Origin: Actinomycetota bacterium
GTDB lineage: Bacteria; Actinomycetota; Aquicultoria; SKW223
Assembly (NCBI GenBank): GCA_026417515.1
Contig: JAOADC010000061.1
Span: 82,074 to 116,848, forward strand
Length of the DNA: 34,775 nt
Reading direction: 5' to 3'
In this document: positions 19,021 through 31,400 of the stretch, piece by piece
Layout: each line of letters begins with the position of its first letter
Position numbering within the stretch: the first letter of the stretch is position 1
Program-made: the position numbers and the translations under genes
The notes under the pieces: model-generated
Databases searched by the model: none
What the model saw: the letters and a program-made list of their open reading frames with translations, nothing else
Told to the model about the DNA's origin: nothing

Positions 19021-20598
19021 ATGAAGGTACTTGTTAAGGAAAAGATTGCTGCTTCAGGAATAGATATGATGAGAAAAGCAGGTTTTGATGTTGAGGTTGG
19101 CACAGACTGGACTCAAGAAGAGTTCCTTGAAAGATTGGGCGAGTTTGATGCATTAATTGTCAGAAGCGGTACAAAGGTAACCAAGGAAGTTCTTGAGCAT
19201 GCAAGTAACCTGAAAGTTATTGGAAGGGCAGGGATTGGAGTCGACAATATAGATGTTGAAGAAGCAACAAAAAGAGGAATAATTGTTTGTAACGCTCCTC
19301 AATCAAATATAGTCTCTGCAGCAGAACACACAATTGCTCTGCTTCTTTCCCTCTTAAGGTGGATACCTCAAGCACACTATGCCTTAAAAAACGAGCACCG
19401 CTGGGAAAGAAATAAATTTATGGGAGTGGAATTTACAGATAAGATTGCAGGTGTCATCGGCCTCGGAAGAGTAGGTTCCATTGTTGCCCAGAAGTTGAGA
19501 GGTCTAGGAGTTAAGGTCATAGGATACGATCCTTATGTTTCAAATGAAAGATTCGCTCAACTCGGCATCACAAGAGCAGAAAAACTCGATGATATACTGA
19601 TGCAGTCTGATTTCATAACCATTCACCTTCCAAAAACCAAAGAAACCATGGGGCTCATCGGAGATAGGGAATTTCAGATGATGAAAGATGGCGTTTACAT
19701 CGTAAACACAGCAAGAGGAGGAATAATAAGAGAGGACTCCTTAATAAGGTTCTTGAAGGAAGGCAAAGTTGCAGGAGCTGCTTTAGACGTCTTTGAACAA
19801 GAACCTTGCACTGAAAGCCCACTTTTTGATTTTGAAAATGTTATCGTGACCCCACACTTAGGTGCTTCAACTGTAGAAGCTCAGGACAAAGCAGGTGTTA
19901 TGATTGCAGAACAGGTCATTGCTGCTCTAAAGGGAGAATTTGTTTCTGCAGCAGTAAATATACCACTATTGCCACCTGAACAGCTTGAAGTCGTAAAACC
20001 ATACCTGCCCCTTGCTGAGATGCTAGGCTCAGCCCTTGCTCAAATTTATGAAGGTAAAGTGGATAAGCTTGAAATAGTAGTTACTGGCAGACTTTCTGAG
20101 ACCAATCCATCTCTTCTAACAACTGGAGTTCTCAAAGGTTTCTTCTCAAGGGTTGTAGAAGAACCCGTAAGTTATGTCAACGCTCCATTGTTTGCAAAAG
20201 AAAGGGGCATCCAGGTCCTTGAGGTCAAATCTTCAATTTCTTCTGGATTCCACACAGATGAGATAATAATAAAGGTAGATGGCTTTGAAATAGCAGGCAC
20301 TGCAGTTGCTCCTCACTATGTACCAAGGTTCACCAAAATATTTGGATATGAAGTCGATATCGCACCTTCAAAGCATATTCTTATCATCCAGAACGAGGAT
20401 AAACCAGGCATTGTTGGAAAATTGGGCACAATTCTTGGAGAAAACAACATAAACATTGCCTCGATGCAGGTAGGTAGGCGTGAGGTGCGTGGTCAGGCAG
20501 TATCTATCGTCATCATCGACGAAGCAGTTCCTGTAAGCGTTCTAAGCAAACTTAAAGAAGTGGAAGGAATTATGGATGCACGTTACCTAACCCTTTAG
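19021..20598 (+). CDS. serA: D-3-phosphoglycerate dehydrogenase (long form with ACT domain)
   Basis: [66 protein letters not shown]-terminal ACT region [35 protein letters not shown]. Confidence 0.95.
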   Translation: MKVLVKEKIAASGIDMMRKAGFDVEVGTDWTQEEFLERLGEFDALIVRSGTKVTKEVLEHASNLKVIGRAGIGVDNIDVEEATKRGIIVCNAPQSNIVSAAEHTIALLLSLLRWIPQAHYALKNEHRWERNKFMGVEFTDKIAGVIGLGRVGSIVAQKLRGLGVKVIGYDPYVSNERFAQLGITRAEKLDDILMQSDFITIHLPKTKETMGLIGDREFQMMKDGVYIVNTARGGIIREDSLIRFLKEGKVAGAALDVFEQEPCTESPLFDFENVIVTPHLGASTVEAQDKAGVMIAEQVIAALKGEFVSAAVNIPLLPPEQLEVVKPYLPLAEMLGSALAQIYEGKVDKLEIVVTGRLSETNPSLLTTGVLKGFFSRVVEEPVSYVNAPLFAKERGIQVLEVKSSISSGFHTDEIIIKVDGFEIAGTAVAPHYVPRFTKIFGYEVDIAPSKHILIIQNEDKPGIVGKLGTILGENNINIASMQVGRREVRGQAVSIVIIDEAVPVSVLSKLKEVEGIMDARYLTL

Positions 20599-20630
20599 AT
20601 CTATCGTTGCTTTTCAGAAGGTGAAAATAA

Positions 20631-22166
20631 ATGGCAAGAAAAGTCTACATATTTGATACAACAATGAGAGATGGTGAACAGACAGCAGGTGTTACTCTGA
20701 CTTTTAATGAAAAGTTAGAGTTAGCAAGACAGCTTGCCAATTTAAATGTCGATGTGATTGAGGCAGGTTTTCCTTTTTCTTCTCCTGGTGATTTCAAAGC
20801 TGTTGAAGCCATTGCTGAACAGATTAAAGGTCCAATAATCTGTGCGCTTGCAAGAGCACTTCCACAGGACATAGACCGTGCTTATGAAGCTTTAAGAAAA
20901 GCAGAAAAACCCAGAATTCATACCTTTATTTCAACTTCAGATATCCAGATAAAGCACCAGTTGAGAAAAACAAGAGAAGAAGTCCTTGAAATGGCTGTTT
21001 CAGCAGTCAAAAGAGCAAAATCCTATGTTACTGATGTCGAATTTTCTGCAATGGATGCAACAAGAAGCGACTGGGATTTTCTTTGCACCATTTTTGAGGC
21101 AGCAATCAAGGCTGGTGCAACTGTCATCAACATTCCAGATACGGTTGGTTACACGCTACCTTCAGAGTTTTACGAACTTGTTAAATACGTTATTGAAAAC
21201 ACAAAGGGCATAGATGATGTTATTGTTTCAGTCCACTGCCACAACGATTTAGGGCTGGCAACTGCAAACTCACTTGCTGCCATCGAAGCAGGCGCCACAC
21301 AGGTTGAATGCACTGTAAATGGAATTGGAGAAAGAGCAGGAAATGCAGCACTTGAAGAAGTGGTTATGATAATCGATACAAGAAAGGACAGAATAGATGC
21401 TTTCACAGATATAAATATTTCAGAAATAGCAAGAACAAGCAAGCTTGTCTCAAGACTTACAGGCGTCTATGTGCAGCCCAATAAGGCAATTGTTGGAGAG
21501 AATGCCTTTGCCCATCAAAGTGGCATACATCAGGATGCTGTCCTCAAAGAACGAACAACATTTGAAATTATCGATCCCAAAAAGATTGGTTTTATTGAAT
21601 CCAAAATAGTTCTTGGCAAACTCTCAGGAAGGCATGCCTTAAAAACAAGGCTTGAAGAATTAGGCTATTTCCTTAACGAAGAAGATTTGAATAAGGCTTT
21701 TCAGCGCTTTAAGGAACTTGCAGACAGAAAGAAAGAAATCACTGATAGAGACCTCGAAGCAATTGTTTCAGCTGATGTAAAAGTTCCATCAGAACACTTT
21801 AAACTGAGCTATATCCAGGTTACCACCGGAAACAGAGTTATACCCACTGCAACAGTAGCACTTGAAAAAAATGGCCAGAGTTTCATTTCTTCTTCAACTG
21901 GAGATGGCCCTGTGGACGCTGCTTATCGAGCAATAGATAATATCACAGGATTCAAATGCAGACTTCAAAATTTCTCTGTCCAGGCAGTCACTTCAGGACA
22001 GGATGCACTCGGTGAAGTTCAAGTTCAACTTGATATTGAAGGTATTTCTGTTACAGGTAGGGGTATAAGCACTGATATTGTTGAATCGTCAGTTAGAGCG
22101 TATGTAAACGCAATAAATAGATACCTTACCATAATCAAGCAAGCAGAGGAGCAGGATAATGGGTAA
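20631..22166 (+). CDS. leuA: 2-isopropylmalate synthase
   Basis: [97 protein letters not shown]-terminal regulatory domain. Confidence 0.95.
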   Translation: MARKVYIFDTTMRDGEQTAGVTLTFNEKLELARQLANLNVDVIEAGFPFSSPGDFKAVEAIAEQIKGPIICALARALPQDIDRAYEALRKAEKPRIHTFISTSDIQIKHQLRKTREEVLEMAVSAVKRAKSYVTDVEFSAMDATRSDWDFLCTIFEAAIKAGATVINIPDTVGYTLPSEFYELVKYVIENTKGIDDVIVSVHCHNDLGLATANSLAAIEAGATQVECTVNGIGERAGNAALEEVVMIIDTRKDRIDAFTDINISEIARTSKLVSRLTGVYVQPNKAIVGENAFAHQSGIHQDAVLKERTTFEIIDPKKIGFIESKIVLGKLSGRHALKTRLEELGYFLNEEDLNKAFQRFKELADRKKEITDRDLEAIVSADVKVPSEHFKLSYIQVTTGNRVIPTATVALEKNGQSFISSSTGDGPVDAAYRAIDNITGFKCRLQNFSVQAVTSGQDALGEVQVQLDIEGISVTGRGISTDIVESSVRAYVNAINRYLTIIKQAEEQDNG

Positions 22167-23421
22167 AACTATCTCTGAAAAAATATTCGAAAAACATTTA
22201 ATAGAAGGAAATCCTGTGGCAGGGGAGTTTGTTCTTGCAAGGGTTGACCTTGTCTTGATGAATGATATAACTGCTCCACCTGCTATTGAAGCTTTTTATA
22301 AGATTGGAGTTGAAAGTGTCTTTGATAGATCCAAAATAGCGCTCGTTCCAGACCACTTTACGCCAAACAAAGACATCGAATCAGCAATGCAAGTAAAAAT
22401 GATGAGAGATTTTGCAAAGGAGCAGGGAATTGAGCACTTTTTTGAACTTGGTAGAGGTGGAGTTGAACATGCACTCCTTCCTGAGAAAGGTTTAACACTT
22501 CCTGGAATGTTAATAGTTGGAGCAGATTCCCACACCTGCACCTATGGTGCTGTAAATGCATTTGCAACAGGGGTTGGCTCAACTGACGCTGCTTATGCGA
22601 TGGCTTTAGGAGAACTCTGGTTTAAAGTACCAGAAACAATCCGAGTAAATCTTAAGGGAAGGATAAATCCCTGGATAACTGGCAAAGATATTATTCTTTA
22701 TTTGATTGGAAAAATTGGCGTGGATGGAGCGCGCTACAAAGCCTTGGAGTTTGGAGGCGAACTCATTAAGGACCTGAGTCTTGATTCACGTTTCACCATT
22801 GCAAATATGGCAATCGAGGCTGGTGCTAAAGCAGGTATATTCGAACCAGATTCAATTTTAGAGGAATGGGCTCGTTCTTTCGAACCAGAACCTAATTTGG
22901 TTTATCCGGATAGCGATGCTACATATTCCGAGATAATCGAGATTGATGTTACTGAAATAGACCTTCAGGTAGCCTTTCCACATCTTCCAAGCAACACTCG
23001 AAATGTAAGCGAAATCAACGAAAAAATCTTTATCGATCAGGTCTTTATAGGTTCATGCACAAATGGTCGCATTGAAGATTTGCGAATTGCTGCTTCTATT
23101 CTTAAAGGAAAAAAAGTGGCTCCTAATGTTCGACTGATAATTATTCCAGCAACTCAAGAAATATATAGGCAGGCACTTAAGGAAGGGCTTATTGATATTT
23201 TCATAGAAGCAGGAGCAGCTGTTGGAACTCCAACTTGCGGTCCATGTTTAGGAGGTCACCACGGAATTCTTGCTAAGGGAGAGAGAGCACTCTCAACTTC
23301 AAATCGAAACTTTGTAGGAAGAATGGGACACAAAGAAAGCGAAGTTTATCTTTCAGGACCTTCAGTTGCTGCAGCAAGTGCCATAACAGGATACATAGCT
23401 TCTCCATCTGAGGTCCTTTAA
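22159..23421 (+). CDS. leuC: 3-isopropylmalate dehydratase large subunit
   Basis: 8-nt overlap with leu[64 protein letters not shown]. Confidence 0.95.
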   Translation: MGKTISEKIFEKHLIEGNPVAGEFVLARVDLVLMNDITAPPAIEAFYKIGVESVFDRSKIALVPDHFTPNKDIESAMQVKMMRDFAKEQGIEHFFELGRGGVEHALLPEKGLTLPGMLIVGADSHTCTYGAVNAFATGVGSTDAAYAMALGELWFKVPETIRVNLKGRINPWITGKDIILYLIGKIGVDGARYKALEFGGELIKDLSLDSRFTIANMAIEAGAKAGIFEPDSILEEWARSFEPEPNLVYPDSDATYSEIIEIDVTEIDLQVAFPHLPSNTRNVSEINEKIFIDQVFIGSCTNGRIEDLRIAASILKGKKVAPNVRLIIIPATQEIYRQALKEGLIDIFIEAGAAVGTPTCGPCLGGHHGILAKGERALSTSNRNFVGRMGHKESEVYLSGPSVAAASAITGYIASPSEVL

Positions 23422-23431
23422 GGGAGGAATT

Positions 23432-23935
23432 ATGAATAAAGTCATCAGGGGTAAAGTTCATAAATTTGGAAGAGATATAGACACAGACGTCATCATACCT
23501 GCCAGATATCTGACAACATTTGATCCTCTGGAGCTCGGTAGGCACTGTTTTGCTGATCTTGACGAGAGCTTTGCAACCAGAGTTTCTGAAGGAGACATAA
23601 TAGTTGCAGGCGAAAACTTTGGTTGTGGTTCTTCAAGAGAACACGCACCAATCGCCATAAAGGGTGCTGGAATATCTGCTGTAGTTGCTGAATCCTTCGC
23701 AAGGATTTTTTTAAGAAACTCAATAAATATCGGGCTTACAGTAGTTGAGGCCCCGGGTATCACGAATTTTGTTGAAGATGGCGACGAAATAGAAATCGAT
23801 CTTGAAAATGGAAAGATAAGAAATCTTACAAGAGACCGGGAAATGAATTTTCAACCGCTTCCCTCATTCTTAAAGCAGATTATAGATGCCGGGGGCCTGA
23901 TAGAATTTGCTAAGGAAAGGTTGAAAACAAGATGA
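23432..23935 (+). CDS. leuD: 3-isopropylmalate dehydratase small subunit
   Basis: [76 protein letters not shown]. Confidence 0.95.
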   Translation: MNKVIRGKVHKFGRDIDTDVIIPARYLTTFDPLELGRHCFADLDESFATRVSEGDIIVAGENFGCGSSREHAPIAIKGAGISAVVAESFARIFLRNSINIGLTVVEAPGITNFVEDGDEIEIDLENGKIRNLTRDREMNFQPLPSFLKQIIDAGGLIEFAKERLKTR

Positions 23936-25017
23936 GAGAGTTTAAAGTCGCCATTCTCCCGGGAGACGGCATAGGTCCTGAAATCACTAAAGAAGCAGTA
24001 AAAGTTTTAAATGCAGTATCAGAATTATTTAATGTAAAGTTTAACTTTATAGAAGCAGATATTGGTGGAGTTGCTATTGATAAATATCAGGAACCTCTAC
24101 CAGAAGAAACCAGAAAGGTATGTTTGGAATCAGATGCAGTTTTACTGGCTGCAGTTGGTGGTCCAAAATGGGACTCAACCAAGCCTGGGGCCAAAAGACC
24201 TGAAGATGGATTGCTGGAACTCAGAAAATTACTCAATACATATGCAAACTTAAGACCTGTGAAGGTCTACGAAGAATTGATTGCTTCATCACCACTTAAA
24301 CCTGAAGTTGTTAGTGGGACTGATCTTTTAATCGTAAGAGAACTTACAGGTGGTATCTACTTTGGAAACAAGGGGAGAGAAAAGGATTTTGCCTTCGATA
24401 CAAATCTTTACACAGTTTCAGAAATTGAAAGATGCGTAAGGTTGGCATTCAGACTTTCTAAACTGAGAAGAAGAAAGGTAACCCTCGTAGATAAAGCAAA
24501 CGTACTGGAAACTTCAAGGCTCTGGCGAGAGGTTTTTCTCGATATTTCAAAAGAGTTCGATGATGTTGAAACAGAGATTCTTCTTGTAGATAACGCAGCA
24601 ATGCAATTAATAAGGCGCCCATCAACCTTTGATGTTATAGTAACTGAAAATATGTTTGGGGACATCTTATCAGATGAAGCAGCCACCATCTCAGGTTCCA
24701 TAGGTCTTCTCGCTTCTGCAAGCATTGGAGAAAGCCATCCATACCTTTATGAACCCATACATGGAAGTGCACCCGATATAGCAGGTAAGGGGCTTGCCAA
24801 TCCACTTGCAATGATTCTCAGTTCAGCCCTGATGCTAAGGTATAGCTTTAACTTATTTGATGCTGCAGATGCAATTGAAAATGCAGTAGAAAAAGTTATC
24901 CAAAATGGTTATCGAACACCTGATATTGCAACAAAGGCAGATAAGGCAGTTGTCGGAACACAGGAAATGTCTAATCTCGTTATTGAATTCTTATATGAGG
25001 ACTTTAAAAAGAATTAA
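23932..25017 (+). CDS. leuB: 3-isopropylmalate dehydrogenase
   Basis: ATGA overlap with leu[40 protein letters not shown] (IPMDH loop), NMFGDILSDEAATISGSIGLLASASIG. Confidence 0.96.
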   Translation: MREFKVAILPGDGIGPEITKEAVKVLNAVSELFNVKFNFIEADIGGVAIDKYQEPLPEETRKVCLESDAVLLAAVGGPKWDSTKPGAKRPEDGLLELRKLLNTYANLRPVKVYEELIASSPLKPEVVSGTDLLIVRELTGGIYFGNKGREKDFAFDTNLYTVSEIERCVRLAFRLSKLRRRKVTLVDKANVLETSRLWREVFLDISKEFDDVETEILLVDNAAMQLIRRPSTFDVIVTENMFGDILSDEAATISGSIGLLASASIGESHPYLYEPIHGSAPDIAGKGLANPLAMILSSALMLRYSFNLFDAADAIENAVEKVIQNGYRTPDIATKADKAVVGTQEMSNLVIEFLYEDFKKN

Positions 25018-25039
25018 CTAAAATGGGCAGGAGGTAGCG

Positions 25040-25960
25040 ATGCCAATTCAAAAAGTAAAATTTATCTGGATGAATGGTAAATTTGTTCCATGGGACGAAG
25101 CCAATATCCATGTTCTTTCCCATGCTCTTCACTATGGAAGCGGAGTTTTTGAAGGTATAAGAGCATACGAAAATGAGAATGGAACATTCATTTTCAGGTT
25201 GAAAGACCACATAATAAGGCTTTTCGAATCAGCCAAAATCTATTTTATGGAAATACCCTACAGCATAGAAGAAATTTGCGAGGCAACAAAAGAACTTTTA
25301 AGGAAAAACGAACTCAGAGCAGGCTACATAAGGCCAATTGCTTTTAGAGGATACGGCGAGATGGGTTTAAATCCTTTAAACAGCCCTGTCGATGTTGTCA
25401 TAGCCACATGGCCCTGGGGTGCCTACCTTGGTGAAGAAGGTATTGAAAAAGGCATCAGGGCAAAGATATCTTCTTTCAAGAGAATAGATGTAAACACACT
25501 ACCTCCTGCAGCAAAAGCAACAGGCCAGTACATAAATTCAATTCTTGCCAAAATTGAAGCGATAAAAGATGGGTATGACGAAGCAATCTTATTAGACCAA
25601 AGGGGATTTGTATCTGAAGGCTCAGGTGAGAACATCTTTATAGTTAAAAATGGTATCTTATATACTCCTCCTTCAGCATCTGGAATTCTCAAAGGAATCA
25701 CAAGGGACACTGTTATGAAACTTTCAGAAAATTTAGGATATAAGGTTGTTGAACAGGAACTTGTAAGAACAGATCTATATCTTGCTGATGAAGTCTTCTT
25801 TACCGGTACAGCTGCTGAGATAGTACCAATCAGAGAGATTGACCATAGAACAATAGGAGACGGAAAACCAGGTCCTGTAGTTAGAAATCTTCAATCTTCA
25901 TTTAAGCAATTGATTCAAGGAAAATATTCAGAATTTGAAGATTGGTTGGACTATGTATAG
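25040..25960 (+). CDS. ilvE: Branched-chain amino acid aminotransferase (class IV)
   Basis: [86 protein letters not shown]. Confidence 0.95.
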   Translation: MPIQKVKFIWMNGKFVPWDEANIHVLSHALHYGSGVFEGIRAYENENGTFIFRLKDHIIRLFESAKIYFMEIPYSIEEICEATKELLRKNELRAGYIRPIAFRGYGEMGLNPLNSPVDVVIATWPWGAYLGEEGIEKGIRAKISSFKRIDVNTLPPAAKATGQYINSILAKIEAIKDGYDEAILLDQRGFVSEGSGENIFIVKNGILYTPPSASGILKGITRDTVMKLSENLGYKVVEQELVRTDLYLADEVFFTGTAAEIVPIREIDHRTIGDGKPGPVVRNLQSSFKQLIQGKYSEFEDWLDYV

Positions 25961-27560
25961 AAAGAATAACGCTAAGAAAAGAAAAATCTACCTCTACGAT
26001 ACAACATTAAGGGACGGGGCACAGCGAGAGGGTATTTCTTTCACGCTTCTCGATAAACTAAAGATAACCGAAGCCCTTGATGAACTCGGTGTTGATTACA
26101 TTGAAGGGGGTTGGCCATTATCCAACCCAAAGGATGAGGAGTATTTTAAAGAAGCATCTAGACTTAATTTAAAAAATGCTAAATTGGTAGCATTTGGCAG
26201 TACTCGAAGAAAGGGGATTTCTCCAGAATCTGATGAAAATCTAAGATCTCTTTTAAATGCAGAGACTGAAACTGTATGCATATTTGGTAAAAGCTGGGAT
26301 CTTCATGTTAGATATGCCTTAAAAACTTCATTTGAAGAGAACTTGCGAATGATTTTCGACAGTGTGTCTTTTCTTAAGAAACATTCTCGCGAGGTCATCT
26401 TTGATGCTGAACACTTTTTTGATGGTTACAAAAGCAATCCAAAGTATGCATTAAAAACTCTTGAATCGGCAATTGAGGCAGGAGCAGATTGGCTTGTCTT
26501 ATGCGACACAAACGGCGGAACCTTACCTCACGAAGTTGATTCGATTGTTAGAGAAGTTATTGAAATCCTTAAACCCAATGGATTTAGATACGGAATCCAT
26601 GCACATAATGACGCAGACACCGCTGTTGCAAATTCTCTTATGGCTGTTCTTGCCGGCGTTGATCAGGTACATGGAACGATAAATGGATACGGAGAGAGAT
26701 GTGGGAATGCCAACCTCTGTTCAATCATACCTGCATTAAAGTTAAAGTTGGACTTTAAGTGTGTAACATCAAGCCAATTAAAGAAGCTGACAGAAATTTC
26801 TAATTTAGTGGCTGAACTTGCAAATGTAACCCCTATACCATGGCAACCCTATGTTGGTTCAACAGCGTTTGCACATAAAGGAGGGGTACACGTTAGTCCT
26901 GTCAGGGAAAAATCTTCAACCTATGAGCATATTCCACCTCAAATGGTTGGCAATCTAAGGAGAATAGTTGTTTCAGAACTTGCAGGAAAGAGTACCATCA
27001 TTTTAAAAACACAGGAACTTGGGCTTAAATTGGATGAGAAAGACGAAATTATTGATAGGGTACTTAAAAAAGTAAAGAGACTTGAAAAAGTTGGATATCA
27101 CTTCGAAGCAGCGGATGCAAGTTTTGAACTTTTAATCAGATCTGAACTTGGAATTAGAAAGCATTTCTTTAACCTTGAAAGCTACAGGGTTATCGTTGAA
27201 AAGAGAGAGGATGGAAAACTGGTAACTGAGGCAACAATTAAGCTGTATGTAGACGGTGAAAGGATTATCCAGACTGAAGAGGGTAATGGACCGGTTAATG
27301 CTCTTGACAGGGCGCTGAGATCAGCTCTTGAAAAAGCATACCCTGAACTTAAAAATATCAAACTCACAGACTACAAGGTAAGGGTGCTTCAAGAAAAACA
27401 GGGGACTGAAGCAGTTGTTCGCGTCCTTATTGAGACAACCGATGGTGTAAGGACCTGGGGCACCATAGGAGTTTCGCCAAACATCATTGAAGCAAGCTGG
27501 GATGCTCTTGTTGAATCAATTGAGTACGGTTTAATGAAAGAAAAAAACGAAACACCATGA
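25953..27560 (+). CDS. cimA: (R)-citramalate synthase
   Basis: ATG 25953 overlaps the ilvE stop; [51 protein letters not shown] is characteristic of CimA; C-terminal regulatory domain. Confidence 0.92.
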   Translation: MYRKNNAKKRKIYLYDTTLRDGAQREGISFTLLDKLKITEALDELGVDYIEGGWPLSNPKDEEYFKEASRLNLKNAKLVAFGSTRRKGISPESDENLRSLLNAETETVCIFGKSWDLHVRYALKTSFEENLRMIFDSVSFLKKHSREVIFDAEHFFDGYKSNPKYALKTLESAIEAGADWLVLCDTNGGTLPHEVDSIVREVIEILKPNGFRYGIHAHNDADTAVANSLMAVLAGVDQVHGTINGYGERCGNANLCSIIPALKLKLDFKCVTSSQLKKLTEISNLVAELANVTPIPWQPYVGSTAFAHKGGVHVSPVREKSSTYEHIPPQMVGNLRRIVVSELAGKSTIILKTQELGLKLDEKDEIIDRVLKKVKRLEKVGYHFEAADASFELLIRSELGIRKHFFNLESYRVIVEKREDGKLVTEATIKLYVDGERIIQTEEGNGPVNALDRALRSALEKAYPELKNIKLTDYKVRVLQEKQGTEAVVRVLIETTDGVRTWGTIGVSPNIIEASWDALVESIEYGLMKEKNETP

Positions 27561-28384
27561 ATAAGAAAATAGAAATCTTTATAGGAAGGGCAGAAGTTCA
27601 AGAAAATCCATATTTTGGTTTATTCGTTCGAGAAAGGGAGGAAGTATCCTTTCTTCCCATAACAGCAAATTTTTACAATTTTCTCGATCTTGTTTTCAAT
27701 AAATCTCTTGAAGAAGTGGTTGAACAAAACCTGAAAAATCTAACATCAAACTTTAAATATCTACCTCCAGTTATTCCATCAAAAATTATTGCTGTCGGAC
27801 TAAACTATGAAGACCACGCAAAAGAGTTTGGTTTAAACATACCAGAGGAACCTATTATTTTTTTAAAGCCACCTTCAGCAGTCATCGGACATCTTGACCC
27901 AATTGTTTATCCTCACATAGCCACACAGGTAGATTTTGAAGCCGAACTTGCTGTTGTCATAGGAAAGAAATCGAAGAATATAAACGTCGACGAGGCAGGA
28001 CACGCAGTACTCGGATACACCTGTGCCAATGATGTTACTGAAAGGTACTTTCAAAAGATTGATGGGCAGTGGACAAGAGCCAAAGGGTTCGACACATTTG
28101 CGCCAATAGGACCGTGGATAAATACAAATATTGAGAACGAAAACAGTTTAAAAATCGTCTCACGCGTAAACGGCGTAGAACGGCAAAGTTCATCTACATC
28201 ATTAATGATTTTTTCACCCCTTCAAATTGTTGCCTTCGTCTCAAAAATTATGACTCTCTTCCCAGGCGATGTTGTTCTTACAGGAACACCTTCAGGAGTC
28301 GGCAGAATCAATAAAGGAGATATTGTGGAAATTGAGATTGAAAGTATAGGCACGCTTAAAAACTATGTTATAAGTGAAGTATAA
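27557..28384 (+). CDS. Fumarylacetoacetate hydrolase (FAH) family protein
   Basis: ATGA overlap with cim[68 protein letters not shown]. Confidence 0.92.
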   Translation: MNKKIEIFIGRAEVQENPYFGLFVREREEVSFLPITANFYNFLDLVFNKSLEEVVEQNLKNLTSNFKYLPPVIPSKIIAVGLNYEDHAKEFGLNIPEEPIIFLKPPSAVIGHLDPIVYPHIATQVDFEAELAVVIGKKSKNINVDEAGHAVLGYTCANDVTERYFQKIDGQWTRAKGFDTFAPIGPWINTNIENENSLKIVSRVNGVERQSSSTSLMIFSPLQIVAFVSKIMTLFPGDVVLTGTPSGVGRINKGDIVEIEIESIGTLKNYVISEV

Positions 28385-28474
28385 ACTTTAACCTAATATT
28401 TATACTTATCTTTAGACACATAGATTATGTAATCTTCGCACAAATGAAACATCTGACAGTTTAAAATTATCGTC

Positions 28475-31400
28475 ATGAAAGAATCGAATTCATCAAAAAA
28501 ACAATTTGTTCATCTTCATGTGCATTCTGAATACTCGCTTCTTGACGGAGCGATAAGGTTAAAAGACCTTGTTAAGCGGGCCAAGGAACTAGGAATGCCA
28601 GCAATCGCCCTCACAGATCACGGTGTAATGTATGGTGCTGTTGATTTCTTTAAATATGCTAAGGAAGAGGGCATAAAACCTATCATAGGTTGTGAGGTTT
28701 ACATTGCCCCCGAATCGAGATTTAAGAAAGATGGCAGAGATAGTTCAAGGAACTTCCATCTCGTCTTACTTGCAAAAGATAATATTGGATACCGAAACCT
28801 CTCAAATATCGTTAGCCGTTCCTTTATGGAAGGTTACTACTATAAACCACGGGCTGATTTTGAACTCCTCTCTGCTTACTCTGAAGGTTTAATCGCCTTA
28901 ACCAGTTGCTTGCAGGGTGTACTACCAAAACCATTGCTTGATAACAACAAAACGCTCGCTTACGAAAATATGGACAAAATAATCTCTATATTTGGTAAAG
29001 AAAATGTTTATGTGGAGCTTCAAGACCACAATATTCCTGAGCAAAAGAAGGTCCTTCCTGAACTACTACAAGTTGCTAAGGAATTTGGTTTAAAAGTTGT
29101 TGCTACCAATGATGTCCATTATCTTAAGAAGGATGATCATACTCTGCACGAAGTGCTTCTCCACATTCAAACAGGAACGACTGTAAAAGATGATCTAAAA
29201 ATCTCTTTCTCAACTGATGAGTTCTATCTCAAATCTTATGAAGAGATGAGAGAAGTCTTTCAAGAATTGGAAGAATCCCTCGCTAATACTTTAGAAATCG
29301 CTGAAAGATGTAATGTTGAATTTGAATTTGGGAACATTATACTTCCAGACTACCAAGTTCCAAAAGGAGAAACTCTTGACTCCTACTTAAGAAAACTCTG
29401 TTATGAAGGGGTTAAGAAAAGATTCGGAAACAATCCACCGGAAGAAGTTCTTAATCGACTCGAATACGAACTAAAAGTTATAAAAGATATGGGATTTTCT
29501 GGCTATTTCCTTATAGTTTGGGATGTTATCAATTGGGCAAAAAACAATGGCATACGAGTTGGACCAGGAAGAGGTTCTGCAGCTGGTTCATTGGTCTCAT
29601 ACGTACTTGGTATAGTTGATATTGATCCTTTAAGATTCGGTCTTTACTTCGAAAGATTTTTAAATCCTTCAAGAAAAACAATGCCTGACATAGACATAGA
29701 TATAGCAGAAGACAAGAGAGATAAGGTTATCGAGTACGTTCAGAGAAAGTATGGTGAAGACCACGTAGCGCAGATAATAACCTTCTCCACGATGAAAGCT
29801 CGTGCTGCAACCAGAGATGCAGGAAGGGTCCTTGGTTATCCTTACAGTTATGTTGATAAAATAGCAAAACTCATTACTCACTCTACCATTGAAGAGTCAA
29901 TAGCCAATACAAAAGAACTAAATGAACTATATTCACGCGACGAGGATGCTAGAAAAATTCTTGATGTGGCCAAAGGAATTGAGGGACTTGTAAGACAGGA
30001 TTCTATACATGCAGCTGGTATCGTTATCTCAAAGGACCCTCTGACTGACCTTGTTCCACTGCAAAAGAAAACTGAAGGCGAAGTCGTAACTCAGTTTTCG
30101 ATGAAGCCAATTTCTGACCTCGGACTCCTCAAAATGGATTTCCTTGGTTTAAGGACGCTTACCGTTATAGAAAATACACTCAATCTTATACGAGAAAGAC
30201 ACAATGATATTCCTGACCTTTCCTCTATAGATCTCAACGATGCCAGGACATTTGAACTCCTCTCGAAAGGTCAGACTGTTGGGGTTTTTCAACTGGAAAG
30301 ACCCGGTATGCGAGATATGCTTCGAGAACTTAAGCCATCTGTCTTTGAAGACATAATCGCTGCAAACGCACTCAACCGTCCGGGTCCCATTAAAAGTGGT
30401 ATGGTAAAGGAGTTCATCGAAAGAAAGCACGGGAGAGCCAAAATTGAGTACCCTCATCCTTTGCTTGAACCGGTTCTCAAAGAAACCTATGGAACCATAG
30501 TATATCAGGAGCAGGTTATGCAGATTGCTCAGACGCTTGCCGGATATACAATGGAAGAAGCAGATGTTTTGAGGCAAGCAATTTCAAAGAAAATCGCAGG
30601 GGAGTTCGAAAAACAGAAGGAAAAGTTTATACAGGGAGCAATTGAAAGAGGTGTTTCAAAAGAAACAGCGGAAAAAATATTCGAGAACATCACCTTCTTC
30701 TCTGAATATGCTTTTAACAAGAGTCACTCTGCTGCTTATGCTTTAGTTGCGTATCAAACTGCTTATCTTAAAGCACATTATCCAGTTGAGTTTCTAACAG
30801 CATTGCTAACATCAGTTCAGGACGACAAAGATAAGATAGCCCTTTATGTTAACGAAGCCAAAAAAATGGGCATAAAGGTTTTGCCACCTGATGTAAACAA
30901 ATCTTACATAGGATTTGTACCTGAAGGTGAGAACGCAATAAGATTTGGCCTTTCAACCATTCGTAATGTAGGAGAGAGCGCAGCAGAAAAAATTATTGAA
31001 GAAAGAAGCAAGAGACCATTCAAAGATTTTTATGATTTTTGTGTGAGAGTTGATCCAATTGTGTTAAACAAAAAGGTGCTTGAGAGTCTGATTAAGGCAG
31101 GCGCCTTTAAATCTATGGGATATACAGTTTCTCAACTGCTCGAGCAATATTCTTTGGCTGTGGAATATGCAAACAAAATAAGGAAAGAAAAAGAAAGCGG
31201 TTTGGTCGGACTTTTTGATATAGCAGGTCCAGAAAATACCGAAACACCTTCAGTCTTTCTTCCTGATAAAAGGAGTGATTACCCTCAGATAACACTTTTG
31301 AGATTCGAAAAAGAATATCTGGGTGCGTATGTAACCATCCATCCTGCTTCTGAGTATGAAGAACTATTTTCAAGAGTCTGTTCGCATACAATTCCTTCAG

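Noticed and set aside
30149-30577. 142-aa minus-strand ORF inside dnaE
   Set aside because: Antisense to conserved polymerase residues; composition consistent with a chance open frame.
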